Shown here piece by piece: positions 1-10,643 of a DNA stretch of 64,000 nt. The translations under genes were made by a program, and so were the position numbers. This stretch comes from Rhizobium sp. G21 (lineage in GTDB: Bacteria; Pseudomonadota; Alphaproteobacteria; Rhizobiales; Rhizobiaceae): contig NZ_JACFXW010000001.1 in assembly GCF_014158035.1 (NCBI RefSeq), positions 2,427,501 to 2,491,500 of the forward strand, written 5' to 3'. Within the stretch, counting starts at the first letter, position 1; each line of letters opens with the position of its first letter. The notes beneath the pieces were generated by a model that worked only from the letters and a program-made list of their open reading frames with translations, did not search any database and was not told the origin of the DNA.

Positions 1-295
1 GCCGAGCATGCGCGAAAGCGACGATCGCGCCGTGGCCCGCGCCAGCTTGTTCGTCGACACGTATGAAGGGGCGCTCGCGGAAGCCGGCGATATTCTGCAG
101 CCGCTGAAGGCCGGCGTCATCGACAAGACGGCGCTCAAGGCGGATCTCGCCGAACTTTGCGCGGGCCGGCATTCCGGTCGCGCCAGCGCAGACGAAATCA
201 CGCTGTTCAAATCGGTGGGCGCGAGCATCGAGGATCTGGCCGGCGCGATTCTCGCGCTCGAACAGGTGCAGCGCAAGGCCGCGGAAGAATTGTGA
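1..295 (+). CDS. Ornithine cyclodeaminase family protein, C-terminal part
   Basis: This is the last ~97 residues of a gene that enters from the left edge. The frame is open from base 2, so the ATG at 8 is internal. The segment starting MRESDDRAVARA, followed by a VDTYEGALAEAGDI motif, matches the end of the NAD-binding part of the ornithine cyclodeaminase / mu-crystallin family. In that family a conserved Asp and an AEAGDL-type stretch precede the C-terminal helices. Members convert ornithine to proline or reduce cyclic imino acids, and the substrate cannot be told from this fragment. The stop lies 8 bases before hrpB on the same strand, so the two may be co-transcribed. Confidence 0.75.
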   Translation, partial: PSMRESDDRAVARASLFVDTYEGALAEAGDILQPLKAGVIDKTALKADLAELCAGRHSGRASADEITLFKSVGASIEDLAGAILALEQVQRKAAEEL

Positions 296-303
296 CGTCC
301 GCC

Positions 304-2763
304 ATGCCGTTCCGCCTGCCGCATTATCCGGTCTCCGAGGTCCTCGACGACATTGCATCCGCCCTCACGGAGGCGGGCCGCGCGGTCGTCTCGGCGCCGC
401 CGGGGGCCGGCAAGACCACGCTGGTTCCACTCCATCTTCTCGACGCGCCCTGGCGCGGCGACGGCAAGATCATCCTGCTCGAGCCGCGGCGGCTGGCGGC
501 GCGGGCGGCGGCCCGGCGAATGGCCGCCCTGATCGGCGAGGAGGTCGGCGGTCTCGTCGGCTATCGCATGCGACTCGACCAGAAGATCTCGGGGCGCACC
601 CGGATCGAAGTGGTCACCGAAGGCGTATTCGCCCGGATGATCCTCGACGATCCCGAACTCTCCGGCACGTCTTGCGTGATCTTCGACGAATTCCACGAGC
701 GCTCGCTCGACGCCGATCTCGGCCTGGCGCTGGCGCTCGACGTGCAGGGGCGCTGCGCGAGGACCTGCGCATTCTGGTGATGTCGGCGACGCTGGATATT
801 GCGCGGATCGCCGGGCTCATGAATGGCGCGCCGATGATCGAGAGCCTCGGCCGCGGCTTTCCGATCGATATCCGTCATCAGGACCGCGATTCGTCCCAGC
901 CGATCGAGGATGTCGTGGCGCGGGTGATCGCGGAAGCGCATCGGTCCGAAACGGGCTCGATCCTCGCCTTTCTGCCCGGCCAGCGCGAAATCATCCGCAC
1001 CGCGGAACGGCTGCAGGGACGGTTCGGAGCCGAGACGATCATCGCGCCCCTCTATGGCGCGCTCAGCCAGGCCGAGCAGGATCTCGCCATCAAGCCTGCG
1101 CCTGCGGGCCAGCGCAAGATCGTGCTCGCCACCTCGATCGCCGAGACGTCGATCACCATCGACGGCGTCCGGATCGTGGTCGATTCGGGCCTGCAGCGGC
1201 TGCCGGTGTTCGAGCCGGCGACGCAGATCACCCGGCTGGAAACGCGGCGGGTGAGCCGCGCCTCCGCCGACCAGCGCGCCGGTCGCGCCGGCCGCACCGA
1301 GCCGGGCATCGCCATCCGGCTCTGGCTCGCCGGCCAGAACGCCGCGCTCGAAGCCTTCACGCCGCCGGAAATTCTCGCCAGCGATCTTTCGGGTCTCGCG
1401 CTCGATCTCGCCGCCTGGGGGTGAAGGATCCCGCCACGCTCGCCTTTCTCGATCCGCCGCCGGACGCGGCCTTCACCGAGGCCAAGACGCTGCTGATGCG
1501 GCTCGGCGCGCTCGACCGGCAGGGCGACCTGACCGCAACAGGGCGGATGATGCGGCGGCTGGCGCTGCCGCCAAGACTGGCGGCCATGACGGCGAGCGCA
1601 GCCTCCCAGGGCCTGGGCCGCCAGGCCGCCGAACTCGCGGTGCTGATCACCGAACAGGGGCTCGGCGGCACGGCGGTGGATCTCGACGCGCGGCTGGCGC
1701 GGTTCCGGTCGGACCGATCGGAGCGGGCGCAGGCGGCGCGAGGGCTGGCGCGGCGCATTGCGGACGCGCTTCCCAAAACGGCGGCGGCCGATCAGCCCGT
1801 CACCGCCGGGCGGCTGTTGCTGCACGCCTTTCCGGACCGGATTGCCGCCCAGCGCGGCGCGCGCGGGCGCTATGTCATGGCCAATGGCCGGGGAGGCGAA
1901 CTCGCCGACACGGACGCCCTGGCGCGCTCCGACATGCTCGTCGTCGCCGATCTCACCGGCCGCGCCGCGGCGCAACGCATTCTGTCTGCGGCCAGCGTCA
2001 CCTGGGCCGAGATCGAGGAGGAACTGCCTGATGCGATCGTGACGGAGAGCCAGTGCGTCTTCGACACGGGATCGCGGCAGGTGCGCGCCCGCCGGGTGAC
2101 GCGGCTCGGCGCGATCATTCTCGAAGAGCAGCCCTTGCCGCGGCCGAATGGAGAGGAGGCGGCCAGAGCGCTGGCCGAAGGCATCCGTAATCTCGGGCTC
2201 GACGCCCTGCCGTTTTCGAAAGCGGCGCGGCAGTTGCGCGAGCGCATCGGCTTTCTCCATCGCATGCTCGGCGAGCCCTGGCCGGATATGGGCGATGCGG
2301 CGCTGCTGGCCGGTCTCGAGACCTGGCTGATGCCCTTCGTGCTCGAGCCGCGCGGCGTCGATTCGATCGGAGCGGATGCGCTCCATGAGGGCCTGATGAG
2401 CCTCGTGCCGCATGAGGTCAGGCGCGAGCTCGACAAAGCGGCGCCGACCCATTTCGATTCGCCCGCCGGCAACCGCCACCCGATCGATTATTCGGGCGAG
2501 GAGCGCTGCTGACCATCCGGGTGCAGGAATTGTTCGGCCTGAAGAGCCATCCGGCCATCGGCAATGGCCGTATACCGCTCGTGTTGGAATTGACCTCGCC
2601 GGCGCACCGGCCGATACAGACGACGCGGGACCTGCCCGGTTTCTGGAAAGGCTCGTGGAAGGATGTGCGCGCCGATATGCGCGGGCGCTATCCCAAACAT
2701 CCCTGGCCGGAGGATCCGGCGGAGGCGGCTCCGACCGCGCGGGCCAAGCCGCGCGGCACATGA
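304..2763 (+). CDS. hrpB: ATP-dependent helicase HrpB (three frameshifts)
   Basis: DEAH-type RNA helicase family protein of about 820 residues, the usual HrpB length. Visible motifs are Walker A (APPGAGKTT, ~residue 33), the DExH box as DEFHERS (~130), SAT (MSATLD), the QRAGRAGR motif VI and the HrpB-specific C-terminal domain (FGLKSHPAIGNGR, SPAHRPIQTTRDLPGFW). The frame breaks near 750, 1421 and 2507. Each break is explained by one missing G: CAGGGGCGCTG for a five-G run, TGGGGGTGAAG for a six-G run, and GAGGAGCGCTG for GG. After three losses the frame returns to the original. Start chosen at the ATG at 304, just after the upstream stop. Probably one intact gene with sequencing errors; a real pseudogene is possible but less likely given the neighbours. 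The cellular role of HrpB is poorly defined. Confidence 0.9.
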
Positions 2764-2781
2764 GGCGCGAAAGGATTGAGA

Positions 2782-4061
2782 ATGGCGATCGAGGCTTTTT
2801 CCCAAGGGGACGACAGCCGCAGGCTACGGCTGGAAACGCTGGTGCGGCTGCGCTGGCTGTCGGTGGTCGGACAGACGGCGGCGGTGCTGATCGTGGCGCT
2901 GGTGCTGCAATTCGCGCTGCCGCTGAAGACCTGCGCGGCGCTGATCGCGCTGCTGGCGGTGGTCAACGCCTTTCTGCAGCTGCGCTATCCCTCGACCCGG
3001 CGGCTGGCGCCGGAGCCGGCGCTGGCGCTGCTGGCCTTCGATCTCCTGCAACTCGCCGCTCTTCTTTATGTGACGGGCGGTCTATCCAATCCCTTTGCGC
3101 CGCTGATCTCGGTGCCGGTGATCATCTCGTCCGCCTCGCAACCGCTGCGCTACAGTCTCGCGCTGGTGGCGGTGGCGATCCTCTGCATCACCGCGCTCGC
3201 CTTCACGCCCTATCCGCTGCCCTGGTATCAGGGCGTCACCGTGCCGTTCGAGCCGCTGTTTCTCGCCGGCATGTGGTTCGCCATCGTGCTGACCACGTCA
3301 TTTGCAGCCTTCTATTCCTATCGCGTGTCACTGGAGGCGAGCCAATTGTCGGAAGCGCTGGCCGCCACGGAACTGGTGCTGCAGCGGGAAATGCATCTTT
3401 CGGAGCTCGATGGACTGGCGGCGGCGGCGGCGCATGAACTCGGCACGCCGCTCGCAACCATCGCTCTGGTCGCCAAGGAGATGAGCCGCGAGATCGGCCC
3501 GGCGACCGTTTTCACGACGATGTGCATCTGTTGATCTCGCAGAGCGAGCGCTGCCGCGACATCATGCAGAGGCTGACCACGCTGTCCTCCGGCAGCGAGG
3601 AGCATATGCGCAACATGCCGCTGTCGTCGCTGATCGAAGAGGTGATCGCGCCGCATCGCGAATTCGGCATCGACATCAGGGTGATCGAGGAAAGCCCCCG
3701 CGCCGAGGAGCCGCTCGGCCGGCGCAATGCCGGCGTCGTCTACGGGCTCGGCAATCTCATAGAAAACGCGGTGGATTACGCGCGCTCGGAAGTGGTGGTG
3801 CGGGTCTATCACGACAGGGATTTCGTGCGGCTGTCGATCGAGGACAATGGCGAGGGTTTCGCGCCCGACATTCTCCAGCGCATCGGCGAGCCCTATGTCA
3901 CCCGGCGCTCGCCGCACGCCAAGGCGGGAGGCCTCGGCCTCGGCCTGTTCATCGCCAAGACGCTGCTCGAGCGCTCCGGCGCCGAATTGACATTCGAGAA
4001 TGCGCCGGGCGCCCGCATCACCGTGATCTGGAAGCGCGAATATATGGACCAGAAGGCGTGA
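2782..4061 (+). CDS. actS: Redox sensor histidine kinase ActS/RegB (one frameshift)
   Basis: Membrane sensor kinase of about 426 residues. Several hydrophobic segments fill residues 20-180. The GGLSNPF heptad (~100) is the quinone-binding signature of the RegB/PrrB/ActS family. The H-box is AAAAHELGTPLATI (~220). SERCRDIMQRL carries the cysteine at the position of the redox-active Cys of RegB. The catalytic domain has NLIENAVDYA and GGLGLGLFIAKTLL. The frame breaks at ~3501, where CCCGGCGACCG reads as one G short, and resumes in the frame ending at 4061. The next gene downstream is its cognate regulator actR. The family controls respiration, carbon and nitrogen fixation genes and, in rhizobia, acid tolerance. 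An alternative TTG lies two codons upstream of the chosen ATG. Confidence 0.9.
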
Positions 4062-4147
4062 TTTGCGCCTGAGACCATTTGGCAAATCCCAAAGCGCATT
4101 ATATTCGTAGACATAGTGCGCGACCGAGATTGAAAAAGGCAAGAACA

Positions 4148-4714
4148 ATGGACGCAGCATCCAAAACGGCTTCACAGGACGTCATCGGCGCAGACGCCTC
4201 GCTCCTGATCGTGGAAGACGACGCGCCGTTTCTCAAGCGCCTGGCCCGCGCCATGGAAATGCGCGGCTTCAAGGTCGAAACCGCCGAAACCGTCACGGAA
4301 GGCATCGCCAAGGCCAAGGCGCGACCGCCGAAATACGCCGTGGTCGATCTGCGCCTGGCTGACGGCTCCGGGCTCGACGTGATCGAGACGATCCGCTCCA
4401 AGCGCGACGACAGCAACATGATCGTGCTGACCGGCTACGGCAATATCGCCACGGCTGTCACGGCGGTGAAGCTCGGGGCCGTCGATTACCTCGCCAAGCC
4501 TGCCGACGCCGACGAAGTCTATGCCGCGCTCACCCGCCGGGCGGGCGATAAGGTCGAGCTGCCGGAAAATCCGATGTCGGCCGATCGGGTCCGCTGGGAG
4601 CATATCCAGCGCGTCTATGAAATGTGCGAGCGCAACGTGTCGGAAACGGCGCGCCGACTCAACATGCATCGCCGCACCCTGCAGCGCATTCTCGCCAAGC
4701 GCGCGCCGAAATAA
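4148..4714 (+). CDS. actR: Response regulator ActR/RegA
   Basis: 188-residue response regulator. The receiver domain has the acidic pocket VEDD (~22-25), the phospho-acceptor Asp67 in VVDLRLADGSG, and the conserved Thr and Lys of VLTGYG and LAKPAD. A short linker leads to a Fis-type C-terminal helix-turn-helix (SETARRLNMHRRTLQRILAK) at the extreme end, which is the RegA/PrrA/ActR architecture. It lies 86 bases after actS. ATG at 4148 was chosen because it gives the family length; upstream in-frame codons belong to the leader. It should bind DNA after phosphorylation by ActS. Confidence 0.95.
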   Translation: MDAASKTASQDVIGADASLLIVEDDAPFLKRLARAMEMRGFKVETAETVTEGIAKAKARPPKYAVVDLRLADGSGLDVIETIRSKRDDSNMIVLTGYGNIATAVTAVKLGAVDYLAKPADADEVYAALTRRAGDKVELPENPMSADRVRWEHIQRVYEMCERNVSETARRLNMHRRTLQRILAKRAPK

Positions 4715-4729
4715 CCGCGCCGCCGGGCG

Positions 4730-5251
4730 TCAGCTGAAATTGTCGCCGACGTCCTGCGGATCGGAAAGTCCCAGACGTTCCGCCGCCCATTCGGCCTGCA
4801 TCAACCGGTGCGAGGCGATGCGGGCGATGGACAGGGTCATCGCCTTGCGCTGCGGCGGCGACAGCCGATGTTCGGGCGCCTCGCGCAGCATATGCGCGCC
4901 ATAGGCGTCGGAGACGAAAAGACCGCAATCCTCCGGAAAGATCTCCGAGGGCACGTCCGGCAGGGTGGCGAAAAACAGCCTGTCGCAGAAGGCGCGATAG
5001 TCGCCCCATTTGCGGTCGACGCGGAAATCCTCGATCGACGATTTGATCTCGATGATCCAGACCTCGCCTTTTGGCGTCAGCGAAACGAGATCGGCGCGGC
5101 GTCCACTCGCCAATCCAAGCTCGGGCAAGGTCGAATGCCTCATATCGAGCAGCAAGCGCTGCATGCCGCGTCGAACCGACAGCGCGCGCTGAGACTGCCT
5201 CCCATCTCTGAGCGGATTGTCCCCATGTACGGATATGATCGACATCGGCAT
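4730..5251 (-). CDS. mmcB: MmcB family DNA repair protein
   Basis: 173-residue protein convergent with actR and only 15 bases from its stop. The core GRRADLVSLTPKGEVWIIEIKSS has the D...ExK spacing of PD-(D/E)XK nucleases, and the DYRAFCDRLFFA block is typical of the MmcB (DUF1052-like) family. Members are small putative endonucleases of Alphaproteobacteria. The Caulobacter member is part of the mitomycin-C damage response. I see no GTTC-N7-GTTC LexA box in the 200 bases upstream. ATG at 5251 is used; a second ATG two codons in is equally plausible. Confidence 0.8.
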   Translation of the reverse strand: MPMSIISVHGDNPLRDGRQSQRALSVRRGMQRLLLDMRHSTLPELGLASGRRADLVSLTPKGEVWIIEIKSSIEDFRVDRKWGDYRAFCDRLFFATLPDVPSEIFPEDCGLFVSDAYGAHMLREAPEHRLSPPQRKAMTLSIARIASHRLMQAEWAAERLGLSDPQDVGDNFS

Positions 5252-5452
5252 TTCCTCGTTCGCACAGCGCGGACTTTGATCCGCATTCTTCTAAATGTTG
5301 CAAAAAAACCATTCTTTCCCTCTTTGCCCGCGAGCGTAGGGGACAGGGGTTTGGGGCCGCTTGCAAAGCCGGGATTTATCGAAAATAACACGCCCATAGA
5401 GATGGTGGGCGTAACGCCATCCTCCCTCCGAGAACCGACACAAGAGACAAAG

Positions 5453-6124
5453 ATGCGCTTTCGCACTGCGACTACGGCTTTTGGCATGCTCCTCGCCATG
5501 GGCCTTGCTTCCTGCACCACCACGTCCGAAACCAAGACGGCCGGAAATGCGCCCGCCACGGTCGAGACCGCGGAGATCTTCACCGATTCCTACGGCAAAA
5601 CCACGGATTCAGGTTATGCCCTGCCGGCGATCCCGATCAACCGGGTCGACAAGAAGTTTCATCGCCAGGTGGTGAATTACGAAACCGACCGCAAGCGCGG
5701 CACCGTCATCGTCGACACCCGGAATCGCTTCCTCTACTATGTTCTGGGCAATGGCAAGGCGATGCGCTACGGCATCGGCGTCGGCAAGCAGGGGTTCTCC
5801 TGGAAGGGCGAAGCCTATGTGGCCTGGAAGCAGGAATGGCCGACCTGGCATCCGCCGGCCGAGATGGCCGAGCGCAAGCCGGAAGTCGCCAAATATGTCG
5901 AAAAGGGCATGGGCCCCGGTCTCACCAATCCGCTCGGCGCGCGCGCCATGTATCTGTTCAACGACGAAGGCCAGGACACGATGTTCCGCCTGCATGGAAC
6001 GCCGGAATGGAGCTCCATCGGCACCGCCGCGTCGTCTGGCTGCATCCGCCTGATGAACCAGGACGTGATCGACCTTTATAACCGCGTCCGTCCCGGTAAG
6101 GGCACCCGCGTGGTGGTTCTATAG
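5453..6124 (+). CDS. L,D-transpeptidase (YkuD) lipoprotein
   Basis: 223-residue cell-wall cross-linking enzyme. The N-terminus is a lipoprotein signal with lipobox LASC (Cys21). The YkuD domain starts at ~75 (GTVIVDTRNRFLYYV) and ends with the catalytic signature: His in RLHGTPEWSSIG, then SSGCIRL with the nucleophile Cys. This class makes 3-3 peptide cross-links in the peptidoglycan or attaches proteins to it, from the periplasmic face. It is divergent from mmcB. The 200-base leader contains a 7-bp hairpin (ACGCCCA 5390-5396 with TGGGCGT 5406-5412). It is followed by a strong bidirectional terminator. Confidence 0.92.
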   Translation: MRFRTATTAFGMLLAMGLASCTTTSETKTAGNAPATVETAEIFTDSYGKTTDSGYALPAIPINRVDKKFHRQVVNYETDRKRGTVIVDTRNRFLYYVLGNGKAMRYGIGVGKQGFSWKGEAYVAWKQEWPTWHPPAEMAERKPEVAKYVEKGMGPGLTNPLGARAMYLFNDEGQDTMFRLHGTPEWSSIGTAASSGCIRLMNQDVIDLYNRVRPGKGTRVVVL

Positions 6125-6167
6125 TCTGATATCGAGATCCATTGCCCACGATGGATCGCCGGCATTG

Positions 6168-6201
6168 AAAAAGCCGCGTCGGGAGACCGAGGCGGCTTTT
6201 T
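6168..6201. terminator. Bidirectional rho-independent terminator
   Basis: Perfect 10-bp stem, AAAAAGCCGC (6168-6177) with GCGGCTTTTT (6192-6201), and a 14-base loop. It has a T-run on either strand and lies between the convergent L,D-transpeptidase and glcB genes, so it serves both. Confidence 0.9.
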
Positions 6202-6227
6202 CGTTGTCGTGAGGATTTAGGCGCGGC

Positions 6228-8398
6228 TTACGCTGCGCTTCTCGCCTTCAGCTCCAACCGGCGGCGATGCAGCACCGGTTCGGTATAGCCGTTCGGCTGG
6301 GCGCGCCCCTGGAACACCAGGTCGAGCGCCGCCTGGAAGGCGATCGACCCGTCGAAATCGGCGGCCATCGGACGGTAGAGAGAATCGCCGGCGTTCTGGC
6401 CATCGACCACGGCTGCCATGCGCTTCATGGTTTCGGTCACCTGCGCTTCGGTGATGATGCCATGATGCAGCCAGTTGGCCATGTGCTGGGCGGAGATGCG
6501 CAGCGTGGCGCGGTCTTCCATCAGGCCGATATTGTTGATGTCGGGCACTTTCGAGCAGCCGACCCCTGATCGACCCAACGCACGACATAACCGAGAATGC
6601 CCTGGCAATTGTTGTCGATCTCGCGCTGGATTTCCTCGGCCGTCCAGTTGGGCCGAACCGCGACCGGCACGGAGAGAATATCCGACAGCTTCGCCTTGGG
6701 GCGTGACTTGAGATCCGACTGCACCCTGGCCACATCGACCTTGTGATAATGGGTGGCGTGCAGCGTCGCCGCTGTCGGCGAGGGAACCCAGGCGGTGTTG
6801 GCGCCGGCCTTGGGATGGGCGATCTTCTGCTCCAGCATCGCCGCCATCAGGTCCGGCATGGCCCACATGCCCTTGCCGATCTGGGCGCGGCCGGACAGGC
6901 CGCATTCGAGGCCGGTGTCGACATTCCAGTTCTCATAGGCCGCAATCCAGGCGGCCTGCTTCATGTCGCCCTTGCGGATCATCGGGCCGGCTTCCATCGA
7001 GGTGTGGATTTCGTCGCCCGTGCGATCGAGGAAGCCGGTATTGATGAAGACGACCCGCGAGCGGGCGGCGCGGATGCATTCCTTCAAATTCACCGTCGTG
7101 CGGCGTTCCTCGTCCATGATGCCCATCTTGATCGTGTTGGGCCGCATGCCGAGCGCCTGTTCGACACGGTCGAAAATCTTCACCGCGAAGGCGACTTCCG
7201 CCGGGCCATGCATCTTCGGCTTGACGACATACATCGAGCCCGCGGGCGAATTCATGCGGCGGCCATCAGGACCGATATCGTGCAGCGCGATCAGCGCGGT
7301 GATCAACGCATCCATGATTCCCTCGGGAACCTCATGGCCATCGCGGTCGAGAATGGCCGGATTGGTCATGAGGTGGCCGACATTGCGCACCAGCATCAGT
7401 GAGCGGCCGCGCACGCGCACCGGCTGCCCTTCATGACCGGCGAACTCCATATCCGGATTGAGCCGGCGTGTGAACGTCTTGCCGCCCTTGCTGACCTCTT
7501 CCGTCAGGTCGCCCTTCATCAAGCCGAGCCAGTTGCGATAGACGGTGACCTTGTCTTCGGAATCGACGGCGGCGACCGAATCCTCGCAGTCCATGATGGT
7601 GGTGATGGCCGATTCGAGCCTGACATCGGCGATATGGGCAGGATCGGAGACGCCGATCTGGCTCTGGCTGTCGATGACGATTTCGATCAACAGACCGTTG
7701 TGACGCAGCAGGATGCGCGGCTCGCCTGTCTTGCCCAGAGTGGAGCCGGCGAATTGCGCGGGATCCTTGAGCCCGGTGGCGCCGATGTCGTTTTCGACGA
7801 ACAGACCGCCATCGGCAATGTTCAGCGAGGTCGCCATGCTCCAGCTGCCGCCTGCGAGCGGCACGGCGTCATCGAGAAAGGCCTTGGCCCAGGCGATGAC
7901 CTGGGTCCCGCGCACCGGATTGTAACCCTTGCCCTTTTCCGCGCCGTCGGTTTCCGGGATGGCGTCGGTGCCGTAGAGCGCGTCATAGAGCGAGCCCCAA
8001 CGGGCATTGGCGGCGTTCAGCGCGTAACGCGCATTCATCACCGGCACGACGAGCTGCGGGCCGGCGATCTCGGCGATCTCGGCGTCGACATGATCGGTAT
8101 CGACCTGGAACGCCTCGCCTTCCGGCACGATATAGCCGATCTCGCGCAGGAAGCTTTCATAGGCGGCGAGATCGCTCGGCGCGCCGTTCTCGCGATGCCA
8201 GGCGTCGATCTTTTCCTGCATCTCGTCGCGCTTGGCGAGCAAGGCGCGATTTTCCGGCGCGAGGTCATGAACGACCGCGGCAAAGGCGGCAAAGAACGCG
8301 TCCACATCCACGCCGGTCCCCGGCGCCGCCTCGTTGCGGATGAAATCATGGAGGTCGGCGGCCATCTTCAGGCCGTGAATGTCGATCCGGTCGGTCAT
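6228..8398 (-). CDS. glcB: Malate synthase G (one frameshift)
   Basis: Condenses glyoxylate with acetyl-CoA to malate (glyoxylate shunt, glycolate use). It is about 723 residues long, the size of the monomeric G isoform. The start [11 protein letters not shown], the core [18 protein letters not shown] segment and [17 protein letters not shown] near the C-terminus are diagnostic. The frame breaks at ~6563, where CAGGGGTCGG lacks one G of a five-G run, and the last ~110 codons continue in the next frame. Start at 8398: GGGAG lies 7 bases upstream, which favours it over the ATG at 8404. A 26-bp palindrome (8477-8502) sits ~80 bases upstream. Confidence 0.93.
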
Positions 8399-8476
8399 GC
8401 GCATGCTCCCGCGTCAAATACTGGCGACAACAGTGCTGTAAGCGCAGCCCAGCGTCAATCGGATCGGGCGAGACAG

Positions 8477-8502
8477 GATTGTTTCCGCTAGAGGAAACAA
8501 TC
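8477..8502. promoter_or_regulatory. Perfect palindrome between hyuA-like gene and glcB
   Basis: GATTGTTTCC (8477-8486), 6-base spacer, GGAAACAATC (8493-8502): 10 bp of perfect dyad symmetry directly after the stop of the upstream gene and ~80 bases before the glcB start. No T-run follows on the transcribed (minus) strand, so it resembles an operator more than a terminator. The regulator is unknown. Confidence 0.5.
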
Positions 8503-10500
8503 TCAGGTGATTTTCGGCCGCCCCGACGCGGTGGCGATGAATCGCGCTTCCACGAGCTTCGGGCTGCCCTCGATCTCGGGCCGGTCGATCTCCTCGATCA
8601 TCCGCACGACGGGCTCGTCGGCGCCGCTGTCGATGGCGGCCTGGATGGCGGCGGCGCGGGCCCGGTCGCGGGCGTAATCGAGCGTGGCGGCCTCATTCGT
8701 GCGCCGCTCGGTTTGGCCGCCGCCCGAGACCATGAACACGCCCTCCTCAGGCGCGGTCACCGTCACCTGCACCGTCTGGCTGATTTCACCGGCCACCGCG
8801 CCGATGGCGTTGGCGACGCCGGCGTCAGCGGGGATGACCGATTCGGCCGACAGCATCGCGGCGATATCCGGATAATAGACATGCGCCGAAGCGCCGAGAC
8901 CGATCAGCGGACGGTCGAGACTGACGGCGAAGCGGACCACGCCGGGCTTGCGCTTGAGTGCCCGGTCTATGGCGGCTGATTGTGTGGGATCGACGCCGTC
9001 AACGCCGTCTTCGCTGAGCGCTGCGGCGAGAATCACATCGGAAGACTGCCGCGTCATGCGGTCGGCGATCAGTTCGGCGAAGGCTTCTGCTGACTCGGCG
9101 ATCGGCTTGCCGGCGCCGGTGCGGGCGCGGGCGCCGAGTTCGAGACCGAGACGCGCCGCGTCCGCATCCCACTGGCCCTGGCGGCCCAGCACATGCATGG
9201 CGTCGGACGGCGTGACGCCGGAGATATGTACGAGGCCGCGGCTGACCAGCCGGTCGAGCGAGGCGCGCTGCATGGAAGACATGAGCAGATCGTTGAGCGC
9301 CTGCGGCTTTTCGGTGATTCGTTCATAGAGCGCGGCGTCGGCAGCCGACAAGCCGCTGGCGAATCGATCCGGCAGGCCGGAGCGCAGCGCGAAACGCCCG
9401 TCATGCCGGCCGGCATGGGTGGCTTTCAGCTGGCGATCGAGCATCTCCTTGATTTCGGGACCATGCAGATGCGCCGCCAGGCTGAGCGGCACGATGCGGC
9501 GCGGCCCGAGCGTCAGGGCGCCCTCGAGGCCGCGGGTCGAAACATGCACTTCCGAATCGCCGCCGAGGCCATAGGTGCGCATCGCCACCGCCTGCACCAT
9601 GGTGCGATAGCCGCCGACCACGGCGCCGTCGCCGTCGAGACGCGGCTTGCCCTTGTCGAGAATGGCGACATCGGTGGTGGTGCCGCCGATATCGGAGACG
9701 ACGGCGTCATCGAGTCCCGTGAGGAATCGCGCGCCGACCAGACTGGCGGCAGGACCGGACAGAATGGTCTCGATCGGCCTCAGCCGCGCTTCGGCCGCAG
9801 AAATCAGCGCGCCGTCGCCGCGCACCACCATCAAGGGAGCCTCGACGCCACGCGCTTTCAAGAAATCTTCCGAGGAGCCGATCAGCCGGTCGATCATCGA
9901 CACCAGCCGGGCGTTCAGAAGCGTCGTCAGCGCCCGGCGCGGTCCGCCGAGCTTGGAGGAGAGTTCATGGCTGCAGGTGACCGGCAGATGGGTGTGATCG
10001 CGCAGGAAATCGCGGACGCGGATTTCATGCGCCGGATTCCGGACCGCGAAGTAGCCGGCCACCGCAAAGGCGGTGACGCTCGAACCCAGCGTCTCGATCG
10101 CCTTTTCGAGCGCGCTCATGTCGAGCGGCGTCTCATGGCCATGGACATTATGGCCGCCGGGCAGGAAGAGGACGGGATCGGTCCCCAGCGCCGCCTTGAG
10201 CCCGTCGCGCTCAAGATCTTCAGGGCCGAAGCCGATCATGATCAGGCCGACGCGCCCGCCCTGCCCCTCGACCAGCGCATTGGTGGCGAGCGTGGTCGAG
10301 AGCGAGGCGAGACGGATCGAGGCGATGTCAACGCCGGTATCGGCCAGCACGCGATCGACCGCGCCGCGAATGCCCTCGGCCAGATCGTGCCGCGTCGTCA
10401 GCGCCTTGGCGCGGGCCTTCACGCCCTCGGCGGGGCTGAAGATGACCGCGTCCGTGTATGTGCCGCCGGTGTCGATGCCGAGAAGAAATTGCGAGGTCAC
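8503..10500 (-). CDS. Hydantoinase/oxoprolinase family protein, HyuA-like subunit
   Basis: 665-residue ATP-dependent amidohydrolase-type subunit. The N-terminal FLLGIDTGGTYTDAVIF and the internal VVSDIGGTTTDVAIL are the two phosphate-binding loops of the ASKHA fold found in HyuA / 5-oxoprolinase / acetone carboxylase beta subunits. The usual partner, a HyuB-like gene, is absent on both sides, so the substrate is open. Start GTG at 10500 (VTSQFLLGIDTGG) was chosen because the conserved domain begins there; the open frame continues upstream without similarity. It precedes glcB on the same strand with a 104-base gap. Confidence 0.82.
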   Translation of the reverse strand: MTSQFLLGIDTGGTYTDAVIFSPAEGVKARAKALTTRHDLAEGIRGAVDRVLADTGVDIASIRLASLSTTLATNALVEGQGGRVGLIMIGFGPEDLERDGLKAALGTDPVLFLPGGHNVHGHETPLDMSALEKAIETLGSSVTAFAVAGYFAVRNPAHEIRVRDFLRDHTHLPVTCSHELSSKLGGPRRALTTLLNARLVSMIDRLIGSSEDFLKARGVEAPLMVVRGDGALISAAEARLRPIETILSGPAASLVGARFLTGLDDAVVSDIGGTTTDVAILDKGKPRLDGDGAVVGGYRTMVQAVAMRTYGLGGDSEVHVSTRGLEGALTLGPRRIVPLSLAAHLHGPEIKEMLDRQLKATHAGRHDGRFALRSGLPDRFASGLSAADAALYERITEKPQALNDLLMSSMQRASLDRLVSRGLVHISGVTPSDAMHVLGRQGQWDADAARLGLELGARARTGAGKPIAESAEAFAELIADRMTRQSSDVILAAALSEDGVDGVDPTQSAAIDRALKRKPGVVRFAVSLDRPLIGLGASAHVYYPDIAAMLSAESVIPADAGVANAIGAVAGEISQTVQVTVTAPEEGVFMVSGGGQTERRTNEAATLDYARDRARAAAIQAAIDSGADEPVVRMIEEIDRPEIEGSPKLVEARFIATASGRPKIT

Positions 10501-10643
10501 GCCGTTACATCCCCATAAGCAGGCGAAGGTCGCCTGAAGCCGAGTTGCGCCGAGCCTTCGATTATGGGATTTCATCCGTCAACGAAAGGTCAGGCTGCGG
10601 CAGATCCGCGGTGAATTTGAGCAAAATCAAGCGAGATAAGGTC

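Noticed and set aside
304..2763. hrpB as a true pseudogene or programmed frameshift
   Set aside because: Three separate one-base losses of the same type, the frame restored after each, and the same pattern in many neighbours favour sequence error; no slippery site with a downstream structure was seen.
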